64,000 bases of DNA from Aphrocallistes beatrix (GCA_963281255.1 OY725492.1:1116001-1180000), one strand, 5' to 3'. Positions 39,056 to 50,446 are shown, numbered from the stretch's first letter. Notes: generated by a model from the letters alone, not told the origin. Made by a program: numbers and translations.

Positions 39056-39555
39056 CAGTTGAAACCGGGTTTTTTTGACACCCCATTTGCACGAAAAAAT
39101 GGCAAAAAAAACCGATTGTCAAAAGAACCCAGTGTTGCGCATCCCACAACGAAGAAAATATATTTAAGAAGTCATAGTAAGAATTATTAAGTATGTAAAG
39201 GTTAATTTCTTGACTCCGTAGTCGTTGGCAATTGCCGTCAGAGGGTGACCCTTGTCGAGACGCAGGACTATCTCGTTCCTTTCCGTCAGTGTCAGACGTT
39301 TCTGTTTTGTTATGGATGTCATGAAATAATTGCTGAAAATTGGGTGTCAAAAAAACACGGTGTCAACTGTCCATAAAACTCAGATTTTTACACCAACAAT
39401 TGTCAAAAAATACCGATTGTCAAATAAACCCAGTGTCAAAAAAACCCGATGGAAATTCTATAGTAGAAACATGAAAAAAACAATCTGCAGCAAAATATGT
39501 CAAAAAAATACGATTGTCAAAAAAACCCAGTGTCAAAAAAACCCGGTTTCGACTG
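39056..39555. mobile_element. pogo/Tigger-like element, 500 bp, TA flanked
   Basis: Starts CAGTTGAAACCGGGTTTTTT and ends with the inverted form ...AAAAAACCCGGTTTCGACTG, TA on both sides. TGTCAAAAAAACC motifs recur near both ends in direct and inverted form. It keeps the first part of a transposase gene on the minus strand. Confidence 0.8.
39207..39322 (-). pseudogene. pogo/CENP-B-type HTH N-terminal fragment of a transposase
   Basis: From ATG 39322 the frame reads MTSITKQKRLTLTERNEIVL, then RLDKGHPLTAIANDYGVKKL. This is the psq/CENP-B N-terminal helix-turn-helix pattern (LTL-E---I...GHPLTAIA--YGV). The remaining DNA-binding and DDE regions are deleted. Known role in family: binding of the TIRs. 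Confidence 0.7.
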
Positions 39556-39644
39556 TACGTAGTTACGTACACAATGCGTACAGTGTCAGGATTTGAAACT
39601 GGAAAAACTTCATAATAACTCATCAGTAAAATTCTTTGAAAACT

Positions 39645-41597
39645 ATCAGATTTCGGTTAGAATTCGACATCGGAATACCAATTTTGTTTTACACTAGAAT
39701 AGACATACTCTAATATCGTTTTTCTCAAGTCAAAATCTCATTTCGTATTGGGCACAGATATTATTTCGCTTTTAGATATTTAAATTAAGGGAATATGATC
39801 AAGTTTCAGAATGCTTATTCTAAATTATGAGTTCACTAAGTACGTCAAAGCAAACGTCGCCCACAATAAATTAAAAAAATGTCGCCACGGAATACAACTA
39901 GGGGGAGAAGCAAAGTTTCATTTCATCGCTCCCCTAATCAAACCAATTCAGGGGGAGGGAGATAAATAGACTTGTAAATCACTTCTCCTCCCAACATAAT
40001 TCAAAATCGATGCTAAACCAAACATGAAAAGCACATTCTTTCTTTATCACCTTTTCAAATATTATTTTTGCCAAACCACCCTTAGTATGTTACCGCCAGT
40101 GGGGAATTAAATAATCATTTGCAAGAAAGAGCTTAATATTAAATTAGAAGAACATGAATACAATTTGGTTGAACATGACTGCTTCAGAGCTTTAATTATC
40201 TAAGAAAATACAAGTTACAACAATCGCAATTAAACTCACTATAGCGAGAAGCAGGAAAGTATTCATTCCTCCTAGAGCAGTAAGTGAGAAGTAAAACAGA
40301 TTTATGACAGAAAACATGCATATGTGCGCCAAGAGGAAAATAATTAATACAGAGACTTCTCTGTAATAAATCAGTAAAGTCCCGACTAAGGAGAAATATG
40401 TTAGACCCCAACCTAGCGAAAATCCGAAAGCATAAAGAGCAATGTTTACCATTGGCCAAAAAGATATTGTTTGACAGATCTGAAGGTTTTCTTTCATACA
40501 GGATAGATGGTTTTCTGAAACGAAATAATAGACAGCCATCGAAATGTGCGAAATACATTGCAGCGTTACGCCTAGTATTATTTGCCATTTCAGTTTGCAG
40601 CATTCAAGAACGATTATTGAAACAATCGCACCTACAGTTAGGAATATCGGATAGAAGAGTGATGCCACTTTAGGGTCCATCCCTTGCTGGTTTTCTAGAA
40701 TGTAAGAGGAAAATGATACCATAGCTTCATGTCCTCCAAACTCCTTGCAGCATGTAAACGCAGCCATCAGTAGAATGGACTTCAACACCTTCCAATTCTT
40801 CAGCGCATTAATGCTGTCAATCCAAGTAAATTGTTTATTTTTGATAGAATTTTGAATTTTCTGTAATTCAAAATCAGCATCAAAATCCTTTCCGTGTAGA
40901 TAGAGAAGAGTAGCTTTTGCTCGATCTTCTAGTCCTTGACTAACATACCATTCTGGAGATTTAGGATTAACTGAGAGTAATATGACAAAAATGATTAAAA
41001 AGATCAGCATTACTCCTGCTAACCATCTAAAAGAGAGCCAGATTCCCAATGAATAGACAAAGAACAGTCCAATTCGAAGACAAAATCCAATTCCTCCACT
41101 CGCCATCCGACGCTGGTTCTCCAAGCTTACTTCAACTACATACATATTTGCAAAGTAAAATGCACAGCTTGAATATACACCGAACAGGGTGACACCAGCA
41201 ATAATCAAAAGTGCTGAATCAGCACTTATTATCATTAAACATCCGACTCCCCCGAGAATAGAGCTCATTATTACCACTCCATTACTATTGATTTTGGATT
41301 GCACACATAGGAACATCATAACCGTTCCTAAAAACATTCCAAAATGAGGCATTGAAGCAAATAGTGGTAGTGTGTCCTTATTTAAGATTTTCTTTTCCAA
41401 TAGCTGTTTCTGTGTTGGAGATGCGAATCCAAGAATGAAGGCATGTCCAAGAATAGCTACATAACATGTGAATACTGCAAAATATGTTGGAACTTCCTTC
41501 ATTATCATAACTGCAATAATTGAAATAATATTCACTATTTGTATACTTAATATACAAAACCAGATACCATAAAACCTTTCATACCTACACTACAAGT
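39645..41597. repeat. Segmental duplication, copy 1 (with intact transporter)
   Basis: Matches 43873-46634 in the same orientation, from CTATCAGATTTCGGT.AGAAT through the transporter gene to CCATAAAAC.TTTCATACCTA. Over the 1344-bp coding part the offset is constant at 5037 bp, so there are no indels there. Confidence 0.85.
40192..41535 (-). CDS. MFS sugar transporter, Tret1/SLC2-like (447 aa)
   Basis: Single-exon ORF with about 12 hydrophobic segments. Features of facilitative sugar transporters: a cytosol-facing SPTQKQL near the N-terminus, FANMYVVEVSLENQRRMASG after TM4, WLSFRWLAGVMLIF, and the central loop NPKSPEWYVSQGLEDRAKAT, then LLYLHGKDFDAD, which resembles Tret1-type trehalose transporters. 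The usual D-R-x-G-R-R signature after TM2 is not recognisable (QSKINSNG instead), so substrate coupling could differ. Expected at a cell membrane, moving trehalose or hexose; the substrate is inference. The paralogue at 45229-46572 is interrupted. Confidence 0.8.
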   Translation of the reverse strand: MNIISIIAVMIMKEVPTYFAVFTCYVAILGHAFILGFASPTQKQLLEKKILNKDTLPLFASMPHFGMFLGTVMMFLCVQSKINSNGVVIMSSILGGVGCLMIISADSALLIIAGVTLFGVYSSCAFYFANMYVVEVSLENQRRMASGGIGFCLRIGLFFVYSLGIWLSFRWLAGVMLIFLIIFVILLSVNPKSPEWYVSQGLEDRAKATLLYLHGKDFDADFELQKIQNSIKNKQFTWIDSINALKNWKVLKSILLMAAFTCCKEFGGHEAMVSFSSYILENQQGMDPKVASLFYPIFLTVGAIVSIIVLECCKLKWQIILGVTLQCISHISMAVYYFVSENHLSCMKENLQICQTISFWPMVNIALYAFGFSLGWGLTYFSLVGTLLIYYREVSVLIIFLLAHICMFSVINLFYFSLTALGGMNTFLLLAIVSLIAIVVTCIFLDN

Positions 41598-42011
41598 ATG
41601 ATAAAAAGATTTATTCGTTGTTAGTCTAGAACAAATTGAAAAGACATTTTTAACTCATTTTAACCCAATCATCACCAAATACAGTTAGCATAGAGGATAA
41701 TCTTTGTTCTTAAATGTTTGTGGAGCAAATTTAATGGATAAGAATCGATTATTATCTGCTCAATATGATATATTTGGGTTTATAGTTTGAGGTAATTATG
41801 ATAATCAGGCGAGCTTCACGGATTTCTCAATTTAGAAAGAATGTAAGTAGTGGCTTGATGCTCAACCAGGGAATTTGATAATAGATATAGAGTATCTCAA
41901 TGCTTTGAATTAAAATATTATCAAAGGTATTCCCATTTTTACTTTACGATAACATAAAATCAATCTTGTCTTAATATCCAGAAAATTGATTTAGTTTCAC
42001 TCATTAATTAA

Positions 42012-42135
42012 CCCCTTAGATTACCTGGGGTCATTTCTATTTATAGTAAAGATCCCACACTTCTAAGGTTTCCCCGCCCAAAATGACTTAACCGGAAATG
42101 AGTTAGCAAAAATCTAGCACCATTTAAGGGATATT
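42012..42135. repeat. Dispersed repeat C, copy 3
   Basis: TTAGATTACCTGGGGTCATT, then TCTATTTATAG and CTTCTAAGGTTTCCCCGCCC. The longest of the four copies; continues with ACCGGAAATGAGTTAGCAAA as in the 26.8-kb copy. Confidence 0.6.
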
Positions 42136-42639
42136 ATTAATTAACTTTGAGTACCACTTCATATTAATTCTGTTTTCACCAACCTTTGTATTTTCTAGCT
42201 TTTATTAATATTCATCTTTCTTATCTTGTAACTTCTCATTCACTTCAATGGCTACATCGTTATCTTTGTCTGATAATGATAGATAATCCTCTTCTACTTG
42301 AATAAAATCAAGGTAAAAATACTTGCTAGATAAATTAGTGGTATACTACAGTCTGTTACATAATTATTTGGAATTCTAGCTTGTAATGGATTTGACTATA
42401 TTAGGAAATTTTGATCTCTTATACTCCAACATATTGCTTTTTTTACTACTGTGTAACCAAAGTATTTACAAAATTAAGATTGAACTAGGAACTCAGTCAT
42501 CCCTCAAAAATTTTATTGCACTATATGAGAATATAGTGAGTCATTTCCGGAATTAATGTATTAATTTAGCTTTTCTCATCTACAAGTATATTCTACAATT
42601 TATTTATCTTAATACACTTTGACCCAACTACAGAAGAGA

Positions 42640-43300
42640 GAGACTATTAAAAATTGCTGGAAGCTAATTAGCATGCACCAATAGAAATTTCTCAAATTAT
42701 AGATGCAAACTTGTCTACAGTATATTACTACTATGTTAGGTCAAGAATTACGAAAGGAATCGACATCTCTCATCAAAAAGATGCTGGAAGACCAAGTTCT
42801 CTAAAGAGTGGAATTAAACACTCGATTAGCCAACAGATAAGGCAGAAACCGTATTTGTCGTTAAGAACATTAGCCAGTAGAGTTCCCATTCCAGTATATT
42901 GCTAGATAGTACGCAGGGCTTTGATAGATCTGAGTTATCCTAAGAGATAGGCGACAAAGAGGCCAATGCTTCGCGAGAAGAACTGTTTGTATCGTATGCA
43001 ATGGCCAAGAAATTCAAATACTCCAAGATATTATGGACTAAGACATTTTTTGCTGATGAGATCTCGATATAGCTCTCCAGGGATCAAATTAAAATGTGGA
43101 CAAAACACCACAACTAAACATACGCCAAAGATTAACGTATAGGCGGCATTCTCTTCATTGGGGACTTCCCCCTTTGTATTTTCAATCAAAATATGGATAG
43201 TAACTTATTTCTAGACTTCCTTCAAGGTCATCTACTTGCCCAGGCTTACTTTTTCCCTGAAAATGATTGGTAACCCGTAATGGATAACGACCTTTCTTTT
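42640..43300 (+). pseudogene. Tc1-like transposase remnant
   Basis: Broken plus-strand frames. The N-terminal DNA-binding part reads ISQIIDANLSTVYYY, then DAGRPSSL and LSLRTLASRVPIPV. Further on come TFFADEISI and a late AQAYFFPENDW...MDNDL segment, resembling the 'QDND-KH' region of Tc1 transposases. Multiple stops and no recognised TIRs. Assigned to the Tc1 superfamily by the GRP linker and overall order. Confidence 0.55.
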
Positions 43301-43409
43301 AGTATGCTTTTTAATATGTTACTCCTAAGACATGATACAACGGAAAAATGCAATAAAACAATTTCTTGCAATTTTTTGGTGTCATGCATCATGTTGACCT
43401 GACTATTAG

Positions 43410-43870
43410 GGAACCGAAAAATCACGTTCAACAAAACAAACAGAGACTGATACTGTTTACTCCAGGAGAAAAATCAAAAATAGTTATCATATGCGAATGC
43501 TTGAATATGAAATAATATACATACCGTCCAAATCACAATTACTCTCGATCACTTAGCATCCTCCTTCAAAAGAGAGATTTTTTAAAAAAGTTTCACAAAA
43601 AGCACGTTACTGTTCCACTTGAAATAAAAACAAAGCACTAAGTCATACAAGGTGTAAACTAAACGATAACTCAATAGTAATCAGTAGTATATCTAAAATT
43701 AAAATAAATTGGTTTGTTCACATGTGATGATACAAAATATATTTCCCTTTAGCAAATTTTTGTGTGTAACACGGGTGTAGTCATGATTCAAGTAACAATT
43801 TGAACAATCGAAAGGAGTAATGAAACCAGGTTTCGAACCTTCGATTATTATTCGATAACAGAGAAGTCCA
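43410..43870. repeat. Inverted duplication, left arm (partner 49455-49817)
   Basis: AATCACGTTCAACAAAACAA, ACCGTCCAAATCACAAT and TTACACACAAAAATTTGC-type blocks occur here and, in reverse complement and the same relative order, at 49455-49817. The arms enclose copy 2 of the transporter duplication. Confidence 0.65.
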
Positions 43871-43988
43871 AAAGCTATCAGATTTCGGTAAGAATTCGAC
43901 ATCGGAATACCAATGTTAGTTTTACACTAGCATAGACATACCCTAATATCGTTTTTCTCAAGTCAAAATCTCATTTCATAGTGGGCAC

Positions 43989-44254
43989 CATAGGCGTCGT
44001 AACCCACCCGGTTACCCGGCAATTGCCGGGCGGCCCAGAGTGAATGCCGGGTACTACCCGATAAAAAGCTTAGTGCTATTATGTACTGGTAATTGGCTGT
44101 TACTAATTCTCATGTAGATCAAGGGTTCACGGTCCATTTGGCTGACGGTAACGCTGGATCAGCTGAAGATACGGCCCGATTAACTGACTGAACGGCCCTG
44201 GATTATTGTGGCCGGGCAGTCCAAAGGTACGAAATAAAGTTTACGACGCCTATG
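43989..44254. mobile_element. hAT-like MITE, 266 bp, with 8-bp target duplication
   Basis: Starts CATAGGCGTCGTAA and ends with the inverted TTTACGACGCCTATG, flanked by GTGGGCAC at 43981-43988 and 44255-44262. Copy 1 of the duplication has a single TTGGGCAC here, an empty site. The insertion therefore post-dates the duplication. Confidence 0.85.
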
Positions 44255-44615
44255 GTGGGCACAGATATTGTTTCGATTTTAGATATTTAAATTAGGGGAA
44301 TATGATCAAGGTTCGGAATGCTTTTTCTAAATTATGAGTTCACTAAGTACTTCAAAGCGAACGTCGCCCCGATAAATAAATAAAAATGTCGCCACGGACT
44401 ACAACTAGGAGGGAGAGGCAAAGTTTCATTTCACCGCTTCCCTAATCATATCAATTCAAGGGGAAGTATATATATATACTTTTAATATACTTTTAAAGAA
44501 CTTCACCTCCCAACACAATTCGAAATCGATGCTAAACCACACATGAAAACCACATTCTTTCATTATCACCTTTTTAAAATGACTTTTGCTAGACCACTCT
44601 TAGTTTGTTACTGCA

Positions 44616-45145
44616 GGTCCAACTAAGATTAGTACTCTTTTATTTGAAAATTTTGAATTTTTTAATGAAATGTTGCTACATTCCTACGTAGCTATGGTAA
44701 AGCATTTTGATCAGTTTGAGCATATCCTGCAAACCGTAATAAATAGGTCTTCAAATTTTCCCGTATTTGATTGTACTTCATAATAATACAATTTAGACTA
44801 TAGAGTTATGCGACAATTTAGTATTTTGGTTACATTTTAAAAATCAACCCATAACTCAAAAATAGTTTATTTAGAAGTTTAAATTGTATCACCTAATAAT
44901 AAGTAGTCCATTGCCTATAAACACGATCAATTCAATATGAGAACTCATTTATAGATCAATTTCGATTATTTTCAGAAGAATTTGAAATACGTAATTATTT
45001 AAGATCATTTTATTGAGGTATTCAATCGATGAAATAAGTTATTTGACCTCATCAAATAAATCAAATCTAATATAAAACAATTTATTCACTAACTCAAATC
45101 AGCTACCTACCCTGCATTGGCAGTCTTTGGATTAAGTGAGGAATC
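44616..45145. repeat. About 530-bp insertion specific to duplication copy 2
   Basis: Sequence between GTTACTGC and GGAATCCA has no counterpart in copy 1, where the flanks are nearly adjacent (near 40098). It contains an imperfect foldback (about 44770-44890) similar in style to 15207-15336. Class unknown. Confidence 0.55.
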
Positions 45146-45228
45146 CAATAATCATTTGCAAGACAGAGCTTAATATTCAATTAGAAAAACATGCATACAA
45201 TTTGGTTGAACATGACAGTTTCAGAGCT

Positions 45229-46572
45229 TTATTTATCTAAGAAAATACAAGTTACAACAATCGCAATTAAACTTACTATAGCGAGAAGCAGGAAAGTATT
45301 CAATCCTCCTAGAGCAGTCAGTGAGAAGTAAAACAGATTTATGACAGCAAACATGCATAAGTACTCCAAGAGGAAAACAATTAATACAGAGACTTCTCTG
45401 TAATAAATCAGTAAAGTTCCGACTAAGGAGAAATATGTTAGACCCCAACCTAGCGAAAATCCGAAAGCATAAAGAGCAATGTTTACCATTGGCCAAAAAG
45501 ATATTGTTTGACAGATCTGAAGGTTTTCTTTCATACAGGATAGATGGTTTTCTGAAACGAAATAATAGACAGCCATCGAAATGTGCGAAATACATTGCAG
45601 CGTTACGCCTAGTATTATTTGCCATTTCAGTTTGCAGCATTCAAGAACGATTATTGAAACAATCGCACCTACAGTTAGGAATATCGGATAGAAGAGTGAT
45701 GCCACTTTAGGGTCCATCCCTTGCTGGTTTTCTAGAATGTAAGAGGAAAATGATACCATAGCTTAATGTCCTCCAAACTCCTTGCAGCATGTAAACGCAG
45801 CCATCAGTAGAATGGACTTCAACACCTTCCAATTCTTCAGCGCATTAATGCTGTCAATCCAAGTAAATTGTTTATTTTTGATAGAATTTTGAATTTTCTG
45901 TAATTCAGAATCAGCATCAAAATCCTTTCCGTGTAGATAGAGAAGAGTAGCTTTTGCTCGTTCTTCTAGTCCTTGACTAACATACCATTCTGGAGATTTA
46001 GGATTAACTGAGAGTAATATGACAAAAATGATTAAAAAGATCAGCATTACTCCTGCTAACCATCTAAAAGAGAGCCAGATTCCCAATGAATAGACAAAGA
46101 ACAGTCCAATTCGAAGACAAAATCCAATTCCTCCACTCGCCATCCGACGCTGGTTCTCCAAGCTTACTTCAACTACATACATATTTGCAAAGTAAAATGC
46201 ACAGCTTGAATATACACCGAACAGGGTGACACCAGCAATAATCAAAAGTGCTGAATCAGCACTTATTATCATCAAACATCCGACTCCCCCGAGAATAGAG
46301 CTCATTATTACCACTCCATTACTATTGATTTTGGATTGCACACATAGGAACATCATAACCGTTCCTAGAAACAATCCAAAATTAGACATTGAAGCAAATA
46401 GTGGTAGTGTGTCCTTATTTAAGATTTTCTTTTCCAATAGCTGTTTCTGTGTTGGAGATGCGAATCCAAGAATGAAGGCATGTCCAAGAATAGCTACATA
46501 ACATGTGAATACTGCAAAATATGTTGGAACTTCCTTAATTATCATGACTACAATAATTGAAATAAGATCCAC
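45229..46572 (-). pseudogene. Tret1/SLC2-like transporter, copy 2, one nonsense codon
   Basis: Same length as copy 1 with no indels and about 17 amino-acid differences. Codon 270 is TAA (minus strand, 45763-45765) where copy 1 has GAA (Glu, in FGGHEAMVSF). This truncates the protein in the middle of the second half. Everything downstream still reads in frame, so inactivation is recent, or the stop is polymorphic or a base error. The differences cluster at the two ends of the protein. Confidence 0.85.
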
Positions 46573-46687
46573 TCTTTTTATATATAATATACAAAACCAG
46601 ATACCATAAAACTTTCATACCTATACTATTGTTAGGAGTACGTCGCGTTCTTAGTTACCCATGTGGAGCGCACGGGTTCTATTGCGT

Positions 46688-46760
46688 AGTTAATTAACTG
46701 GGATCATTTCTATTTATTGCAAAGACCCACACTTGTTAGCAAAAATCTTGTGTCATTTAA
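46688..46760. repeat. Dispersed repeat C, copy 4 (short)
   Basis: ACTGGGATCATTTCTATTTA, then TTGCAAAGACCCACACTT and GTTAGCAAAAATCTTG: an internally deleted version of repeat C. Confidence 0.5.
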
Positions 46761-47078
46761 GAGTTTTAACTTAATATAATTTGCATTAGTGTCTACGACT
46801 CAATTATTAGTTCCCTCACGCTCTACGGTAATTATTATGTTATCACTTATATTCAATCGTATCTTATTGTTCACTTATTGACGCCTACAATTACTAGTTA
46901 CTCAATATATCTAACAAAACTAATAATTGACCATTTCTACTATAATGGCCACCACATTATCCATCTCCATACGGCAGTTAAGAGAAGGGCAAACAATTGA
47001 GGAATATGAACCATTGTCATCGCCGCAGTGAGCACACACTTAGTCACGGAAGAAGGCAAGGCAGCCATTATCAAGACG

Positions 47079-47273
47079 CTACCAGTGTTTACGTATTGCT
47101 CGATGCGATTTAGGGACAATCTGCTCTTTAACTACAATTGGTTCTTCAGGTTTCTTATGAGTTATAGGTCCAGCACACATAAAACAGAGTTCATTGTATC
47201 CAGGAAGACCATTTGGGAACATTTCATGAACCCTGCAGCTTCTGTCAACACAAAATTTAACACCTTTATCCAT
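47079..47273 (-). CDS. Possible small Cys-rich protein, 64 aa, unrecognised
   Basis: ATG at 47273 in a fair context (GAAATGG), reading MDKGVKFCVDRSCRVHEMF, then NGLPGYNELCFMCAGPI, and ending HW at TAG. Four cysteines (CVDRSC and CFMC) could bind a metal. Amino-acid composition is less AT-driven than most random ORFs here. It could be a whole small protein or one exon; no family recognised and no homologue known to me. Confidence 0.3.
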   Translation of the reverse strand: MDKGVKFCVDRSCRVHEMFPNGLPGYNELCFMCAGPITHKKPEEPIVVKEQIVPKSHRAIRKHW

Positions 47274-47757
47274 TTCAAAGCTAATTGCTTTAAATATTCA
47301 TATAACAATTGTAGAATTAATAAATAAATACTGTAATAAATGTTATATGCGTAATAGCGAAGGGCATAAACAGTGTAAGTTATTTGAACAGTTGCCGCTA
47401 AAATTAATTTTTGCCCTAGATTTCGGACTGAGACCCTTGGACTTTTCGAAATAGGACTGTAAACTGGGCACGGATAAATTATTTTTATGTGAAACGCGAC
47501 GAAACCAGATAATGGATAATTAATGCCGATAAATATTAATGAAAATACTAAACATTAGAGTTTAATTTATAAAAAAGTATTCTGCTGTCACAAGCTTGTT
47601 AGCAAATACATACATTAATAGCATTCTTAAGTCCAAACAGTCTACAATTTCGCGTTCAATTGATAAAATAGCCAAGTCGGTGAGGCTATAGATTAGTGGC
47701 GTTTTGCTACAATGATGATTATGTTATAATAATGGAGATGGACAGTTATTACTAAGA

Positions 47758-48237
47758 CAGTGGAAGCCGCTTAATCGGTACTTGAAAAATGAGGACAATC
47801 AAAAGTCTTCGGATAATCTGGACATTACTCGGTTATTCGGGAAAAAAACTTGTTTTATAGTTCATACATTTATAAAGATTTTTGTCCTGATGAAGTGATA
47901 AAATTTTTTCTTTGAATAAGCGGTATTTGAGATCCAATTATACAATTATAGTTAATATCATCATTTAATCTGGAATGGGATCCGATTAAGCGATTGAAAA
48001 GATAATTATCCGCTGTCAGTCAGGATATGGGATGCTGGTTAAGCGATTGAAACTTTAAAATGATTGGATAATCGGAAATAAATGCTCACTTCATATTACA
48101 TCAAATTAAATCTGATTAGATTTATATATATTGAGAAAATCAATGTTGAAAAATGGTTTCTTAAATTGCACAATATAAACCGCATAATCGGAACAAAATG
48201 CTGACTCCCGAGCTCTCTCTATTGAGCGGCTTCCTAG
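47758..48237. mobile_element. Tigger-like MITE, about 480 bp
   Basis: Left end CAGTGGAAGCCGCTTAATCG; right end ...ATTGAGCGGCTTCCTAG, an imperfect inverted copy. Interior has repeated (G/A)TTAAGCGATTGAAA and CGGATAATC.G motifs. No ORF. Confidence 0.5.
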
Positions 48238-48239
48238 GA

Positions 48240-49450
48240 TCTTAATAGATTGGGATCTTCAACTTTGCTCAACTAAATAATCTAACAAATTAAAAGAGCA
48301 TAATAAAATAGACTTAAGAATCATTAATTAAAAGGTAAGGCTCCGTGATAAAAGGAAATAGGATCCCTAGGTAACTGATAGAAGCCATCGTCAATTCTCG
48401 TGTCAGATTCTTTGAAATATTGGGGGTGGTGGGCAAAGTTGAACTCACTATAGCGAAAGATTGATAACTTGAAGTAGAAATATTAATTTAACTCTGAGAA
48501 TGTAGCAAAAGATGATACGTACTAATGGTTCCAATTTAATCCTGTTTTGATCATAAGGATTTTTCAAGTATAATATATTATTAAATAAATAACGGGTAAT
48601 TTGGTAATTATCAAAAGAAACTGGGGGTAATTTCCCTCCCCCCATGCTGCCCCAGGAATCCACTTTATTGTACCCCCTGAAACGATCTTACAATACTGAT
48701 ACGATTTTTGATCTCTAGAAAGAAAAAGTTATATTTTAAACTAATTTTCAAACTGTGTTTTCCTGAATACCGAACAGATATTCATTTTATTCTTACACAT
48801 GCAACCCTAGGGATTATCAAGTCACCTGTCACTACTCGGATCCACATATATTATACGGTAATACAGTATCGACTAAATTAGTTATTCATACCCACACTGC
48901 TAGTTATTATAATTTCCGTATTTTCCTGAATAATCGACCCAAAGGATTATTCAAGCCCAGGCAATTATTTTTATCGTACCTATGAAACCCATGGCAATTA
49001 TTTGAAAATACAGTATTTGATCGTAATAGCATAAATAACTAGAAATTAGAATAATATCTAACCTTACCTAGGTGAGATTGATGTCAATGAAGTAGGTAAT
49101 GGTTTGCGATTAAACTCAGGGTTAAAGAAATTAAAAATTGGGAGTTCCAACTGCTGTGTGTTGAAAATTTAATATTCTTTTGAACGTTGAATAAAACTCG
49201 GATTAACTCTATGTATGAATTTGAATTGAGCATAATAGTACTTTCAATCCTGTGGTTTTACTAAAGAAATATTAGATGTGTGTATCTATTAATATATACG
49301 TAATCTGATAGCAGACTCTTGCAAATTATTTGGATGATTTATTTCTTCCCACAACTGTATATGAATACTGCTATAAAAATGATTTGTAAAGGAGAACTGA
49401 AAGTAGACACTTCTTCAGCTACCAGTTATCAAATAGAATACAAATTTTGG
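48240..49450. other. Non-coding stretch
   Basis: AT-rich, no gene recognised. A short inverted pair (TTCAACTTTGCTC near 48255 and GGGCAAAGTTGAAC near 48432) is the only structure noticed. Confidence 0.4.
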
Positions 49451-49454
49451 AACC

Positions 49455-49817
49455 GAGTTTTATGACCTGGATTTCATTACTACTTTCGAATGTTCAAATT
49501 GTTACATGAATCATTACTTCACCTGTATTACACACAAAAATTTGCTGTTTGTGACATATATTTTGTATTATCTCACAAGCGCACAAACCAATTTATTCTG
49601 ATTTTAGATAAACCACTGATCAGTATTGATCACCTATGAGTTATCTTTATAATATTATATACGTAACAAGTGGAATTGTGTGATCAGTAGGGCTGAGTCA
49701 TTGTGATTTGGACGGTATATATTCAAGCACCCGCATATGATAACCATTTTTGATTTTTCTGCTGGAATAAACAGTACAGTCTCTGTTCGTTTTGTTGAAC
49801 GTGATTTTTCCCTTCCC
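49455..49817. repeat. Inverted duplication, right arm (partner 43410-43870)
   Basis: Reverse complement of 43410-43870 with several deletions: TTGTTACATGAATCATTACT, ATTACACACAAAAATTTGC, TTGTGATTTGGACGGTATAT and TTTTGTTGAACGTGATTTTT all have inverted partners there. Confidence 0.65.
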
Positions 49818-50383
49818 TAAGCCCAGATTTCATTTTTGAGCAATTTAGATTAAAACTGTTCCTTCCATTACCTAAATTCTACGTCATAAAAAACTTTATG
49901 ATTTATTTGTAGTATTATGGTTTTAGGCTGGGGAGTAAACTGTTTTTGAAATGAAATACTGCCACCTTTGTCCTATTTTAGGGGCAAAAATTGGGAAAAA
50001 TCCACTATAAGTGGCATAATTACTTTTTATCACATGTTATTGTACTGCAAACCTCCCGTATACTTCATCGCAGATAGGTTCTTGATTATTTGATCTTGTA
50101 CAAGTAATAATCTTATTCCACGAATTCAAAAAAGATCACAAAATTCATTTTAAGTCATTTTCAATGGGGAGATTCCAATTTGTTCCGATTAGTGAAATAA
50201 CACTAATTCAATGGAGCATTAATTATAATAAATTTGCATTGTTAGAATATCAAGAATATTATTTCGCTATGATTGCTTATTTAACGAGGTTTCTCAATCT
50301 TATTGATAGATTTAAGTTTATAAACGTTTATTCAAAGCATAGAGGCGAATAAAATTATATTTTGGGTGTTGGCTTTTAGAATG

Positions 50384-50446
50384 AAGTGTTCGGATTAGCG
50401 AGGGTTCGGATTGGCGAGGTTCGGACTATCGAGGGTGTACTGTATT
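50384..50446 (-). mobile_element. Tigger-like terminus
   Basis: On the minus strand: CAGTACACCCTCGATAGTCC, then GAACCTCGCCAATCCGAACC and CTCGCTAATCCGAACAC. Repeated 'CGCTAATCCGAAC' units at a CAGT terminus are typical of Tigger-like elements. No partner end found nearby. Confidence 0.55.

Larger units (their letters stand above)
43873..46634. repeat. Segmental duplication, copy 2 (with two later insertions)
   Basis: Direct copy of 39645-41597, lengthened by a hAT-like MITE (43989-44254) and by about 530 bp at 44616-45145. Neither insertion is in copy 1. Confidence 0.85.

Noticed and set aside
43699-43902. Minus-strand 67-codon ORF
   Set aside because: Lies across the boundary of the inverted repeat and the segmental duplication and is not kept in the duplicate at 39.6 kb.
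47880-47900. CCTGATGAAG as a hammerhead core
   Set aside because: Lacks GAAA and stem partners; lies in a Tigger-like MITE.
50164-50352. 62-codon plus-strand ORF
   Set aside because: Hydrophobic AT-driven composition, no start context, no splice sites and no recognisable motif.
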